Below, piece by piece: positions 15,515 to 26,015 of a stretch of 64,000 nucleotides of DNA. The notes under the pieces are model-generated. The model made no database searches and had not been told where the DNA came from. It saw nothing but the letters and a program-made list of their open reading frames with translations. The position numbers and the translations under genes are program-made. Location: contig NZ_LLWQ01000213.1 in NCBI RefSeq assembly GCF_001447385.1, forward strand, positions 1-64,000. The letters are read 5' to 3'. The DNA is from Paracoccus sp. MKU1 (lineage in GTDB: Bacteria; Pseudomonadota; Alphaproteobacteria; Rhodobacterales; Rhodobacteraceae). Numbering within the stretch: the stretch's first letter is position 1; each line of letters starts with the position of its first letter.

Positions 15515-15731
15515 GGCGCCCCCTTCCTTTGGCTGCCCGAGAACTAGAGCCTCGGCGCGTGATCTTCAAGCAAAGCTGCAACGGTCGAATCTGTCCTTTA
15601 GGGCAAATGCTTGGGAAAGCCCGTGACAGGGGCGGAACTTTCGTGCAATTAGATTGGGCATGACCTCGGTGGTAGGGCCCCGCCTGTAGCGAAAAGCCCA
15701 AATCCTGCAAAACCCCGACCCCAAGGCTCCC

Positions 15732-17144
15732 ATGCAACGACCCAAGACCGGAATTCGTTATTTTCGTGATTCTGGCGCCGTGTTGCCGTCGCCGACGGCG
15801 GCCGCGCCGCTGCCCCTCGTCATGCGCCGGCTGGCGCCGGTGGCCGCCACGGCCGGCCTGCCGGCCGCGCAACGGGTGTTTTTGATGCTGCAAGGGCCAC
15901 ATGGCCCGTTCTTCGACCGGGTCGGGCGGCTGCTGCGCGATACCGGGGCCCAGGTCTGGCGCGTCGGCTTCAACGCGGGCGACGAGTTCTTCTGGTCCGA
16001 CAAGGCCCGGTTCATCCGCCATGGCAGCGGGCCCGAGGACTGGCCCGACCATCTCGACCGCATCATCACCGAAAAGGGCGTGACCGACATCGTGCTTTAC
16101 GGCGACGTGCGCCCGGTCCATGCCGCCGCACGCGAGGCGGCACAGCGCCACGACCTGGTGCTGCATGTCTTCGAGGAAGGCTATCTGCGCCCGTTCTGGA
16201 TCACCTATGAGCGCGGCGGCTCGAACGGGCATTCGGCGCTGATGCGCATCCCGGTGGGCGAGATGCGCAACGCGCTGCGCAACCGCATCGCCGAGATGCA
16301 CCGCCCGCCGGCGCGCTGGGGCGACATGCGCCAGCACAAGTTCTATGGCGCGCTCTATCATTTCCTGGTGCTGGTGGCGAACGGCCGTTACCCGGGCTAT
16401 CGCACCCATCGCCAGATCGGCGTGTTCGAGGAGTTCCGGCTGAACCTGCGCCGCTTCCTGCTGACGCCCTTCGACGCGCTGGCGCGGATGCGCGAGGCTG
16501 GCGCGGTGCGTCGCGGCGGCTTTCCCTATGTGCTGGTGCTGATGCAGCTGGAGCACGACTCCAACTTCGTCGCCCATTCGCCCTATCGCCGCATGTCGGA
16601 ATTCACCGACGAGGTGCTGGAGTCCTTTGCCGGCGCCGCGCCCTGCCATCACCGCATCGTGTTCAAGGCCCATCCGCTTGAGGACGGGCGCGGCGGCATC
16701 CGCCAGGCCATCCTGGCCAAGGCCCGCGAGCTGGGGATCGAGCATCGGGTGCATTTCGTGCGCGGCGGCAAGCTGGCGGGGCTGCTGAACCAGGCCCATG
16801 CGGCGGTGACGGTGAACTCCACCGCCGCCCAGCAGGCGCTGTGGCGCGGGCTGCCGGTCAAGGCCATGGGGTGCGCGGTCTTCGACAAGCCCGGCCTCGT
16901 TTCGGACCAGAGCCTCGAGGAGTTTCTGCGCGATCCGCGCCCGCCGCAGGCGCTGGCCTATCGCCGCTATCGCGATTTCCTGTTGGAAAGCAGCCAGGTG
17001 CCGGGCGGCTTCTACGCCGCACGCTCGCGCGCCCATGCGCTCCGCATCGTCGTGGACATGATCCTGGCGCCCGAGGATCCCTATCAGGCGCTTTTCGCCG
17101 GACGTGGCAAATATCGGCAACAGATGGGCGGCAAGGACGATTGA
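15732..17144 (+). CDS. kpsS: KpsS-type capsular polysaccharide beta-Kdo transferase/export protein
   Basis: The 470-residue protein shows KpsS family features: RVFLMLQGPHGPFFDRVGRLL near residues 48-68, FEEGYLRPFWITYERGG near 147-163 and FKAHPLEDGRGG, followed by VNSTAAQQALWRGLPVKAMG at the C-terminal substrate site. KpsS and KpsC build the poly-Kdo linker that joins group 2-type capsules to a lipid anchor at the inner membrane. It opens a plus-strand capsule operon with the lipoprotein and kpsC genes, lying between ribE and ribD. The ATG at 15732 has AAGG 6 bases upstream. Confidence 0.9.
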   Translation: MQRPKTGIRYFRDSGAVLPSPTAAAPLPLVMRRLAPVAATAGLPAAQRVFLMLQGPHGPFFDRVGRLLRDTGAQVWRVGFNAGDEFFWSDKARFIRHGSGPEDWPDHLDRIITEKGVTDIVLYGDVRPVHAAAREAAQRHDLVLHVFEEGYLRPFWITYERGGSNGHSALMRIPVGEMRNALRNRIAEMHRPPARWGDMRQHKFYGALYHFLVLVANGRYPGYRTHRQIGVFEEFRLNLRRFLLTPFDALARMREAGAVRRGGFPYVLVLMQLEHDSNFVAHSPYRRMSEFTDEVLESFAGAAPCHHRIVFKAHPLEDGRGGIRQAILAKARELGIEHRVHFVRGGKLAGLLNQAHAAVTVNSTAAQQALWRGLPVKAMGCAVFDKPGLVSDQSLEEFLRDPRPPQALAYRRYRDFLLESSQVPGGFYAARSRAHALRIVVDMILAPEDPYQALFAGRGKYRQQMGGKDD

Positions 17145-17243
17145 GCGGGGCAAAAATATGGAAAACCCCGGAATGCTGCGTTAACGTGCGGGAAAAATGC
17201 GACCCGCGATCCGGGAATCGCGCGAGAGGACAGGAGTAACAGT

Positions 17244-18422
17244 TTGACGCAAGCAATTTTTTCGCCCCTTCGATCCGGGACGGCGCCATTTCGCACGCGC
17301 AACCTGGCCGCACGCCTGACGCGGATCGCGATTCTGGGGGGGATGCTTCTGGTCTCGGCCTGCGGTCTGCCGCGCTCCGGTCCCACCAAGGGCCAGATCC
17401 TTTCCGGTGCGGTCGAGAAAGGCGGCAGCACCCATATCGTGAATGTCGACGACCGGGTGAACCGGGCCGCGAACTATACCCCCGCCTATGGTTTCTCGGC
17501 CGATTTCCGCTCCGCCAGCACCGTCGCTGCCGATGATATCCGTCCCGGCGACGTGCTGGGGCTGTCGATCTGGGAAAACGTCGATGACGGGCTTCTGGCC
17601 TCGATGGGGTCAAGCTCGACCCAACTCACCGAATTGCAGGTGGACAGCCAGGGCTACATCTTCGTGCCCTATGCCGGCCGGGTGCTGGCGGCGGGCAACA
17701 GCCCCGAGGAACTGCGCCGCATCATCACCCAGAAGCTGGAAACCCAGACCCCAGACCCGCAGGTCATGGTCACCCGCGTCGCCGGCGACGGCGCCACTGT
17801 CTCGGTCATGGGCAAGGTGAACGCGCAGGGCGTCTATCCGATCGAGCGGCCGACCCGCACCCTCTCGGCCATGCTGTCGCGCTCGGGCGGCGTCTCGATC
17901 GAGCCCGAGATCGCCGTGGTCACCGTCAAGCGCGGCAATTCCAGCGGCAAGGTCTGGCTGCGCGACCTGTATTCCAACGCCCGCAACGACATCGCCCTGC
18001 GCCCCGGCGACGTGATCCTGGTCGAGGAGGACGAGCGCAGCTTTACCGCGCTCGGCGCGCTCGGCGGCCAGACCAAGGTTCCGCTGGGCAACGAACAGAT
18101 CAACGCCATCGAGGCGGTGGCCATGGTCGGCGGCCTCAGCACCTCGCTGGCCGACCCCAAGGGCGTCTTCGTGCTGCGCGACGAGCCGCAGACCGTCGCC
18201 CGCGCCGTGCTGGGCCGCGGCGACATCTATGGCAACCAGCGCGTCGCCTATGTGCTGGACCTGACCAAGCCCGACGGCATGTTCCTGGCGCGCGACTTCG
18301 TCATCCGCGACGGCGATACCGTCTATGTGACCGAGGCACCCTTCGTGCAATGGCGCAAGACCTTGCAATCCATCCTGGGCACCGCCACCGAGGTCGGCAC
18401 GGTCAACAGCGCCTTCGAGTGA
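17244..18422 (+). CDS. Wza/KpsD-type polysaccharide export outer-membrane lipoprotein
   Basis: The 392-residue precursor has a lipoprotein signal with LVSAC around Cys40. A poly-export domain follows (IRPGDVLGLSIWENVDDGLLASMG, VDSQGYIFVPYAGRV, SPEELRRIITQKL), then two SLBB-like domains (TVSVMGKVNAQGVYPIE, LRPGDVILVEEDERSFTALG). It should form the outer-membrane pore for capsule export. The TTG start at 17244 is accepted because AGGAG lies 8 bases upstream and no better start gives the signal peptide. Its stop touches the start region of kpsC. No KpsM/KpsT/KpsE genes are in the window. Confidence 0.88.
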   Translation: MTQAIFSPLRSGTAPFRTRNLAARLTRIAILGGMLLVSACGLPRSGPTKGQILSGAVEKGGSTHIVNVDDRVNRAANYTPAYGFSADFRSASTVAADDIRPGDVLGLSIWENVDDGLLASMGSSSTQLTELQVDSQGYIFVPYAGRVLAAGNSPEELRRIITQKLETQTPDPQVMVTRVAGDGATVSVMGKVNAQGVYPIERPTRTLSAMLSRSGGVSIEPEIAVVTVKRGNSSGKVWLRDLYSNARNDIALRPGDVILVEEDERSFTALGALGGQTKVPLGNEQINAIEAVAMVGGLSTSLADPKGVFVLRDEPQTVARAVLGRGDIYGNQRVAYVLDLTKPDGMFLARDFVIRDGDTVYVTEAPFVQWRKTLQSILGTATEVGTVNSAFE

Positions 18423-18427
18423 AGGAC

Positions 18428-20419
18428 ATGGGTCCGAATCACGAGGCCGCCGGGGTTTCCCGGCGGCTTTTCATATGCAACGGCGGGTTCCTGACCCGGC
18501 CGCGCCTGCGCCGCATCCTGCAACTGGCCGGCTGGTCGCCCTGCATCGGCCTGCCCGGTCCCGGCGACGATGTCGGCATCTGGGGCGACAGCCCGACCGC
18601 CTGGCGCGGCAAGGCCCTTGCCGCCCGGCGCGGCGCCCGGCTGGTGCGGGTCGAGGATGCCTTTCTGCGCTCGGTCCTGCCGGGACGGGCGCGCGGCCCG
18701 GTGGCGCGGCGCGGCCCCATCGGCCTGCTGATCGACCCGGTCGGGCTGCATTTCGACCCCGAGGCGCCTTCGCTGATCGAAAGCCTGGTGCACGCGCCGC
18801 AGTCCCGGGCGCGTCAGGCCGAGGCGCGGCAAGGCATCGCACGGCTGATCGCGGCGGATCTGTCGAAATACAACGCGCATCTGCCGCAGGTCGAACCGCC
18901 CGCGCCGGGCTATGTGCTGGTCATCGACCAGACCCGGGGCGATGCCTCGCTGCTGGGCGCGGGCCGGGCGGATTTCCTGGACATGCTGGCCGCCGCGCGG
19001 GAGGAAAACCCCGGCCTGCCCCTGGTGATCCGCAGCCATCCCGAGACCGCCTCGGGCCTGCGCCCCGGCCACCTCACCCCGGGGGACCTGCGCCCGGGCG
19101 AGATGTTCTGCGACAGCGCCGTCTCGCCCTGGGCGCTGCTGCGCGGCGCGGCGCGGGTCTATGCGCTGTCCTCGCAGCTCGGCTACGAGGCGATGCTGGC
19201 CGGCCACCGGCCCCGCGTCTTCGGTCACCCCTTCTATGCCGGTTGGGGCCTGTCCGATGACCAGCATGCCATCCCGCGGCGCAGCCCGGCCAGCATCGAG
19301 CAGCTCTTTGCCGCCAGCCACCTGCTGGCGCCGGTCTGGTATGATCCCTGCCGCGACCGGCTGACCGATTTCGAGGGCGCGCTGCGCCAGATCGAGGCCG
19401 AGGCCCGCGCCTGGCGCCAGGACCATGCCGGACATCTGGCCCATGGCATCCGGCTGTGGAAACGGCCCTTCATGGCGCGGTTCTTCGGCAGCGGCGGCGG
19501 GGTGCGCTTCACCGCAAAACCCGGGCCGGGCGTGACCATGGCCTGGGCCAACCGCGCCGGGGACAGCCAAGGCGTGCTGCGCATCGAGGACGGCTTCATC
19601 CGCTCGCGCGGGCTGGGCGCGGCGCTGGTGCCGCCCCTGTCGCTGGTCGCCGATGATCTGGGCATCTATTACGACCCCGGCCGCGAAAGCCGGTTCGAGC
19701 GGCTGATGGCCGAACCGCTGCCCCCGGGCGGACGCGCGCGCGCGTTGCGGCTTGGCCGCATGCTGGTCGAGGCCGGCATCACCAAATACAACCTTTCGGG
19801 CCCGCCGCCCGACCTGCCTCCTGGCCGCCGCATCCTGGTGCCGGGCCAGGTCGAGGACGACGCCTCGATCCGCCTCGGCGCCGGGGAGGTGCGCACGAAC
19901 CTCGCCCTGCTGGAGCGCGCCCGCGCCGAAAACCCCGATGCGGTGCTGGTCTATAAGCCGCATCCCGATGTCGAGGCCGGCCTGCGACCCGGCCTGATCC
20001 CCGAGGCCGAGATGCTGCGGCTGGCGGATGTCGTCGCCCGCAACACCGCCGCCGACGCGCTGATGGGCCAGGTCGACGAGGTCTGGACCATGACCTCGAC
20101 CCTGGGCTTCGAGGCATTGCTGCGCGGCCTGCCCGTCACCACGCTGGGCGCGCCCTTCTATGCCGGCTGGGGGCTGACGCGCGACCTGGATCCCGTGCCG
20201 GAACGGCGGCAGGTGCAGGCCGATCTGGCGATGCTGATCCATTGCGCGCTGATCGCCTATCCGCGCTATTTCGACCCGATGAGCCGCCTGCCCTGCCCGG
20301 CCGAGGTCGCCGTGGAACGGCTGCGCGATCCGGGTTTCGGCAGGGGTGGTCCCGGGTTGCGCCTGCTGGCCAAGGCCCAAGGCCTGCTGGCCGGCCATGC
20401 CTGGATCTGGCGGCGCTAG
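18428..20419 (+). CDS. kpsC: KpsC-type capsular polysaccharide dual beta-Kdo transferase
   Basis: The 663-residue protein is a tandem duplication. Each half has a TRPRL/VEDAFLRS-like start, a KYN motif (LSKYNAHLP near residue 144 and ITKYNLSGP near 457), a DQTRGDAS or GQVEDDAS motif, an HPE/HPD motif and a YAGWGL motif (near residues 275 and 580). Family members add alternating beta-Kdo residues to the capsule lipid anchor. ATG at 18428 has AAGG unusually close; an in-frame GTG at 18419 overlapping the upstream stop as GTGA is a serious alternative. It ends 15 bases before the convergent ribD. Confidence 0.9.
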   Translation: MGPNHEAAGVSRRLFICNGGFLTRPRLRRILQLAGWSPCIGLPGPGDDVGIWGDSPTAWRGKALAARRGARLVRVEDAFLRSVLPGRARGPVARRGPIGLLIDPVGLHFDPEAPSLIESLVHAPQSRARQAEARQGIARLIAADLSKYNAHLPQVEPPAPGYVLVIDQTRGDASLLGAGRADFLDMLAAAREENPGLPLVIRSHPETASGLRPGHLTPGDLRPGEMFCDSAVSPWALLRGAARVYALSSQLGYEAMLAGHRPRVFGHPFYAGWGLSDDQHAIPRRSPASIEQLFAASHLLAPVWYDPCRDRLTDFEGALRQIEAEARAWRQDHAGHLAHGIRLWKRPFMARFFGSGGGVRFTAKPGPGVTMAWANRAGDSQGVLRIEDGFIRSRGLGAALVPPLSLVADDLGIYYDPGRESRFERLMAEPLPPGGRARALRLGRMLVEAGITKYNLSGPPPDLPPGRRILVPGQVEDDASIRLGAGEVRTNLALLERARAENPDAVLVYKPHPDVEAGLRPGLIPEAEMLRLADVVARNTAADALMGQVDEVWTMTSTLGFEALLRGLPVTTLGAPFYAGWGLTRDLDPVPERRQVQADLAMLIHCALIAYPRYFDPMSRLPCPAEVAVERLRDPGFGRGGPGLRLLAKAQGLLAGHAWIWRR

Positions 20420-20434
20420 ACCACGACCAATTGA

Positions 20435-21445
20435 TTAACAGTCAATTGCTTCGTCGCGCAGCCAGCGATGCATGACGTCGGATCCGATCCGGCGCGTCTC
20501 GGCCAGCCGGAAGCGCGGCGCCTCGGCCAGGTGCTCCAGCCCCAGCGCGGCGATCCCGGCCCGACCGTCGCCGCCCAGCACCACCCCGGCGCTGTAGCCG
20601 ATCAGCTGATCCACCAGCCCCGCGCGCAACAGGCTCGCCGCCAGCACCCCGCCGCCCTCGCAGAAGATGCGGGTCAGACCCCGCCCGGCCAATTCGGCCA
20701 TGAAGTCCTCGGGCCGGCCGGCGACCTGCCACAGCGGGCCATGCTCCGGCCCCTCGCCGGGCAGGTCGGGCAAGGGACGCGACGAGACGACGATCCGCAC
20801 CGGCTGCCGCACCGGGCCGAAGCCGCGCACGTTCAGCCCCGGCCGGTCGGCGCGCACGGTCTCGCCCCCGACCATCACCGCGTCATGGGTCAGGCGCAGG
20901 GCGTGGACATGGCGCCGGGCCGATGCGCCGGTGATCCACTGGCTTTCACCCGAAGCGGTGGCGATGCGGCCGTCGAAGCTGCTGGCCAGTTTCAGCGTCA
21001 GCATCGGCCGGCCGCGCTGCACGCGGCTCAGGAAGCCGCATTGCACCTCGCGCGCCTCGGCCTCGCAGATGCCTTCGGCGACCTCGATCCCGGCGGCGCG
21101 CAGGATGGCATGGCCGCGCCCGGCCACGCGCGGATCGGGATCGGTCAGCGCGGTGACGACGCGGGTAACGCCCGAACGCACCAGCGCCTCGGCGCAGGGC
21201 GGGGTCTTGCCGTGATGGGCGCAGGGTTCCAGCGTGACATAGGCGGTGGCGCCGCCCGCCGCCGCGCCGGCCTGGGCCAGCGCCATCGCCTCGGCATGGG
21301 GGCGCCCGCCGGGCTGGGTCCAGCCGCGCCCGACCACCACGCCGTCGCGGACCAGCACGCAGCCGACCGCCGGGTTGGGCCAGACATTGCCCAACCCGCG
21401 CCGCGCCAGCGCCAGCGCGTGCCGCATGTGGCGCCGGTCGCTCAC
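20435..21445 (-). CDS. ribD: bifunctional riboflavin biosynthesis deaminase/reductase RibD
   Basis: The 336-residue enzyme has an N-terminal zinc deaminase domain with HAEAMAL near residues 50-56 and [15 protein letters not shown] near 73-87. A C-terminal reductase domain follows, with SSFDGRIAT near 156, [11 protein letters not shown], and [18 protein letters not shown]. It performs the second and third committed steps of riboflavin synthesis. The start is GTG at 21445, overlapping the nrdR stop as GTGA. The remaining rib genes lie 5 kb away beyond the capsule operon. Confidence 0.94.
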   Translation of the reverse strand: MSDRRHMRHALALARRGLGNVWPNPAVGCVLVRDGVVVGRGWTQPGGRPHAEAMALAQAGAAAGGATAYVTLEPCAHHGKTPPCAEALVRSGVTRVVTALTDPDPRVAGRGHAILRAAGIEVAEGICEAEAREVQCGFLSRVQRGRPMLTLKLASSFDGRIATASGESQWITGASARRHVHALRLTHDAVMVGGETVRADRPGLNVRGFGPVRQPVRIVVSSRPLPDLPGEGPEHGPLWQVAGRPEDFMAELAGRGLTRIFCEGGGVLAASLLRAGLVDQLIGYSAGVVLGGDGRAGIAALGLEHLAEAPRFRLAETRRIGSDVMHRWLRDEAIDC

Positions 21446-21906
21446 TCCTCGACGGCGTGCGGGCGCAGCTCGGACACGAACTTGTCGAAATCGTCCGCGG
21501 CCTGGAAGTTCTTGTAGACGCTGGCGAAACGCACATAGGCCACGGTATCAATCCGGGCCAGCGTCTCCATCACGATCTCGCCGATGACCTTCGAGGGGAT
21601 GTCGGTATCGCCCATGCTTTCCAGCCGGCGCACGATGCCCGAGATCATCTGGTCGATGCGCTCGGGCTCGATCGGGCGCTTCTGCATGGCGATGCGGATC
21701 GAACGCTCCAGCTTGGTGCGGTCGAAATCCTCGCGCCGGCCGCTGGACTTGACCACGACCAGATCGCGCAGCTGCACGCGCTCGTATGTGGTGAATCGAC
21801 CCCCGCAGGCCGGGCAGAAGCGGCGGCGGCGGATGGCCACGTTATCCTCGGCCGGACGCGAATCCTTGACCTGCGTATCGACATTTCCACAGAAAGGACA
21901 GCGCAT
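21442..21906 (-). CDS. nrdR: ribonucleotide reductase repressor NrdR
   Basis: The 154-residue protein has the zinc ribbon MRCPFC...CPACGGRF at residues 1-37 and an ATP-cone domain ([20 protein letters not shown] onward). NrdR binds NrdR boxes upstream of ribonucleotide reductase genes and responds to ATP/dATP. The nrdR-ribD pair with coupled start codons is a standard alphaproteobacterial arrangement. Confidence 0.96.
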   Translation of the reverse strand: MRCPFCGNVDTQVKDSRPAEDNVAIRRRRFCPACGGRFTTYERVQLRDLVVVKSSGRREDFDRTKLERSIRIAMQKRPIEPERIDQMISGIVRRLESMGDTDIPSKVIGEIVMETLARIDTVAYVRFASVYKNFQAADDFDKFVSELRPHAVEE

Positions 21907-21968
21907 CCCTTGTTCCCCCAAAGCCCCGGACCCCCGCCAGTATAGGCAAGCCCTCATCGCTTGGGTAG

Positions 21969-23270
<1,302 letters not shown>

Positions 23271-23290
23271 GCCGGTGCCGGATTGCAAGG

Positions 23291-23319
23291 GGGCCGCCGC
23301 GAGGGGATCGCGGCGGCCC
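23291..23319 (+). terminator. terminator stem after the TRAP binding-protein gene
   Basis: A perfect 12-bp stem (GGGCCGCCGCGA/TCGCGGCGGCCC, 5-base loop) starts 21 bases past the stop codon. The following T tract is weak, so it may act mainly as an mRNA 3'-end stabiliser. Confidence 0.7.
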
Positions 23320-23344
23320 TTGTCATTGCGGGCAGCGACAAGGA

Positions 23345-23368
23345 AAAGGCGGCCCGAAGGCCGCCTTT
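23345..23368 (-). terminator. Rho-independent terminator of dctQM, possibly bidirectional
   Basis: A perfect 10-bp stem (AAAGGCGGCC/GGCCGCCTTT, 4-base loop) ends five bases before the dctM stop side. On the minus strand it is followed by TTCC after TTT. The plus strand also has TTT, so it can serve both convergent units. Confidence 0.8.
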
Positions 23369-23372
23369 GCCG

Positions 23373-25259
23373 TCAGTTCCCCGCCGGTTGCTGCGGGGCG
23401 ATCAGGCCCGGCGGCGGACCGGACAGCCCGCCCTCGGGCGCGGCGGGGGCCGGAACTGCCGGGGCCGAGGTGCCATCCGCCGGCGCCGGGGTGGCAGGGG
23501 CCGCGGGCGCGCCGAAATTCGGCGGACCATCCAGCCCGCCCGGCGCGGGAATGCCTCCGGGCGCGGCCGGCGCGCTGGTTCCCGGCGCAGCCGGCTGACC
23601 GAAGGGGTCGCCCAACCCACCGAGGCCGCCCAGACCACCCAAGCCGCCACCGGCAGAGGGGATCTCGATCCTGACATTCGAGGTGTCGATCGGTGCGCCC
23701 TTGTAATGCATGACCAGCCCCGGGAAGGCCATGACGATGCCCACCATCACCAGCTGGATGCAGACATAGGGGACGGCGCCCCAATAGATCTGCCCGGTGG
23801 TCACCGGCTGCATTCTCTGGCCGGTCACCTTGTCGACATAGGGCGTTTTCGGCGCCACCGAGCGCAGGAAGAACAGCGAGAAGCCGAAGGGCGGATGCAT
23901 GAAGCTGGTCTGCATGTTCACCCCCAAGAGCACACCGAACCAGATCAGGTCGATGCCCATCGCCTCGGCCGCCGGCGCCAGCAGCGGCACGATGATGAAG
24001 GCCAGCTCGAAGAAGTCGAGGAAGAAGGCCAGCAGGAAGACCAGCACCGAGACCGCGATCAGGAAGCCGTATTCGCCGCCGGGCAGCGAGGTCAGCAGAT
24101 GCTCGACCCAGATATGCCCGTTCACGCCATAGAAGGTCAGCGAGAACACCCGCGCCCCGATCAGGATGAACATGACGAAGGCCGACAGCCGCGTCGTGGC
24201 CAGCAGCGCCTGGCGGATCACGTCATAGCTGAGCCGGTTCTTGACCCCGGCCAGCAGCAATGCGCCGACCGCGCCCATGGCGCCGCCCTCGGTGGGCGTG
24301 GCGATGCCGAGGAAGATCGTGCCCAGCACCAGGAAGATCAGCGCCAGCGGCGGGATCAGCACGATGATGACCTGCTGCGCCAGCCGCGACATCAGGTTGA
24401 TCTTGAGCGCCCGGTCCAGGAGCGCCAGCACATAGATCACGATCACCGCCAGCGCCGGGGCCAGGATGTCGGCATCCCTGCCCTGCGTCGGATAGAGCCA
24501 GCGGAAGGCCAGCCAGGCCATGCCCACCGTCAGCGCCAGCGCCACCAGCAGCGAGGTGACCCCCGAACCCAGCGTCCGCGCCTCTTTCGGCAGGGCCGGC
24601 AGGCTGTTCGGCCGGATGATCGACATCACGAAGATATAGAGCATGTAGATCCCGGTCAGCACCAGGCCGGGGATCAGCGCGCCCTTGTACATGTCGCCCA
24701 CCGACCGGCCGAGCTGGTCGGCCAGCACGATCAGCACCAGCGAGGGCGGGATGATCTGCGCCAGCGTCCCCGAGGCGGCGATGGTGCCCGAGGCGATGCG
24801 CCGGTCATAGCCATAGCGCAGCATGATCGGCAGCGAGATCAGCCCCATGGCGATGACCGAGGCGGCGACCACGCCGGTCGTCGCCGCCAGCAGCGCCCCG
24901 ACGATGATGACCGCATAGGCCAGGCCGCCGCGGATCGGGCCGAAAAGCTGGCCCACCGTGTCCAGCAGATCCTCGGCCATGCCGGATTTCTCCAGCACGA
25001 TGCCCATGAAGGTGAAGAATGGAATGGCCAGCAATGTCTCGTTCGACATCACCCCCCATAACCGCTCGGGCATGGCGTTCAGCAAGGGCCAGCTGAGGTT
25101 GATGTTGCCGCCCGACAGCGGCGCCAGCTCGACGCCGATGACGAAGAACAAAAGCCCGTTCGCCGCCAGCGCGAAGGCCACCGGATAGCCGAAAAGCAGG
25201 AAGATCACCAGTGAGGCGAACATGATCGGCGCCATGTTCTGCGCGATGAAGACCATCAT
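23373..25259 (-). CDS. dctM: TRAP transporter large permease DctM with Gly/Pro/Ala-rich C-terminal tail
   Basis: The 628-residue protein has about a dozen membrane helices typical of DctM, beginning FIAQNMAPIMFASLVIFLLFGYPVAFAL. Conserved segments include LLAIPFFTFMGIVLEKSGMAEDLL, SGTIAASGTLAQIIPPSLVLIVLAD, and GVNMQTSFMHPPFGFSLFFLRS near residue 445. About 90 C-terminal residues are unusual: GGLGGLGGLGG repeats followed by Pro/Ala/Gly-rich sequence. Ordinary DctM proteins lack this. It starts with ATG overlapping the dctQ stop (ATGA). Confidence 0.92.
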   Translation of the reverse strand: MMVFIAQNMAPIMFASLVIFLLFGYPVAFALAANGLLFFVIGVELAPLSGGNINLSWPLLNAMPERLWGVMSNETLLAIPFFTFMGIVLEKSGMAEDLLDTVGQLFGPIRGGLAYAVIIVGALLAATTGVVAASVIAMGLISLPIMLRYGYDRRIASGTIAASGTLAQIIPPSLVLIVLADQLGRSVGDMYKGALIPGLVLTGIYMLYIFVMSIIRPNSLPALPKEARTLGSGVTSLLVALALTVGMAWLAFRWLYPTQGRDADILAPALAVIVIYVLALLDRALKINLMSRLAQQVIIVLIPPLALIFLVLGTIFLGIATPTEGGAMGAVGALLLAGVKNRLSYDVIRQALLATTRLSAFVMFILIGARVFSLTFYGVNGHIWVEHLLTSLPGGEYGFLIAVSVLVFLLAFFLDFFELAFIIVPLLAPAAEAMGIDLIWFGVLLGVNMQTSFMHPPFGFSLFFLRSVAPKTPYVDKVTGQRMQPVTTGQIYWGAVPYVCIQLVMVGIVMAFPGLVMHYKGAPIDTSNVRIEIPSAGGGLGGLGGLGGLGDPFGQPAAPGTSAPAAPGGIPAPGGLDGPPNFGAPAAPATPAPADGTSAPAVPAPAAPEGGLSGPPPGLIAPQQPAGN

Positions 25260-25879
25260 TTGCGGGTCTCCCCGTCCTGGGTGTCTTCTTCGAGCGCGGC
25301 CTGCATCTCGCGCACCATGATGTCGCCCTCCATGGCGGCGGCCTCATGGGCGGAAACGAAGGGGTTGGGATCCTCGATGACGCCGCGCATGATGGCGATC
25401 TTCTTGATGATCTCGGAAATGCCCTGGAAGAACAGCATGATGAAGCCGGCCAGCAGCAGCATCTTGGCCGGCCACAGCACCAGCCCCCCGGCATTGGTCG
25501 AGACCTCGCCCCGGTAATAGGAGCGCATCGCCCAGGGGTAGAGATACCAGATCATCAGCGTGACGAAGGGCATCAGGAAGAAGACATGCCCGATCAGGTC
25601 GATCCAGTGCTGCCGGCGGCGGCTCCAGATGCCATAGATGATGTCGATGCGGATATGCTCGTTTTCCTTGAGCGTATAGGCCGCGGCGCCCAGGAAGGCA
25701 GCGCCGAACAGATACCATTGCAGTTCGAGCCAGGCGTTGGACGAGGTGTTCAGCGCCTTGCGGATGACCGCATTCCCGGCGCTGAGCAGCACGGCGGCCA
25801 GGATCAGCCAGCTTACGCTTCGGCCGATGGCCGAATTGACGCGGTCGATGCCGCGAGAAAGCCCCAGCAGGGCGCCCAT
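25256..25879 (-). CDS. dctQ: TRAP transporter small permease DctQ
   Basis: The 207-residue protein has four membrane segments: SVSWLILAAVLLSAGNAVIR near 21-40, WYLFGAAFLGAAAYTLKENEHIRIDI, HVFFLMPFVTLMIWYLYPWAM and LLLAGFIMLFFQGISEIIK. The signature ENEHIRIDII of DctQ proteins is present. A hydrophilic acidic tail of about 40 residues follows. It forms the membrane complex with the DctM product and works with the binding protein encoded convergently. Confidence 0.92.
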   Translation of the reverse strand: MGALLGLSRGIDRVNSAIGRSVSWLILAAVLLSAGNAVIRKALNTSSNAWLELQWYLFGAAFLGAAAYTLKENEHIRIDIIYGIWSRRRQHWIDLIGHVFFLMPFVTLMIWYLYPWAMRSYYRGEVSTNAGGLVLWPAKMLLLAGFIMLFFQGISEIIKKIAIMRGVIEDPNPFVSAHEAAAMEGDIMVREMQAALEEDTQDGETRK

Positions 25880-25959
25880 CTATGCAACCTCCCTATATCT
25901 ATGGCCGCCTCTTGCTGTCCCGGGCGGCGGGTTGTCCCGACCTCTTCATGTAGCCGTTT

Positions 25960-25988
25960 GGTATGAGTGAACCACTAAAACCCGTCAA
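25960..25988 (-). promoter_or_regulatory. possible promoter of dctQM
   Basis: Minus strand TTGACG (25988-25983) and CATACC (25965-25960) are separated by 17 bases, giving a leader of roughly 75 bases before dctQ. The -35 box is good and the -10 box is weak. Confidence 0.35.
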
Positions 25989-26015
25989 GAAAAAGGCGAC
26001 GCGACGTAACGGCGC

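Noticed and set aside
15515..15731. FMN riboswitch before ribE
   Set aside because: The conserved FMN aptamer segments are not present in the 217-base gap, so no riboswitch is called.
14343..17153. A 936-codon open frame on the minus strand running from the unknown rib-operon gene through ribE and antisense to kpsS
   Set aside because: It reads the real 192-residue gene only at its C-terminal end; the rest is out of frame with ribE and antisense to kpsS. It arises from the high GC content, which makes stop codons rare.
20428..20448. Inverted repeat CAATTGA-N7-TCAATTG at the kpsC/ribD convergence
   Set aside because: A+T-rich 7-bp stem without a T tract that overlaps the ribD stop; too weak to call a terminator, and it may be chance.
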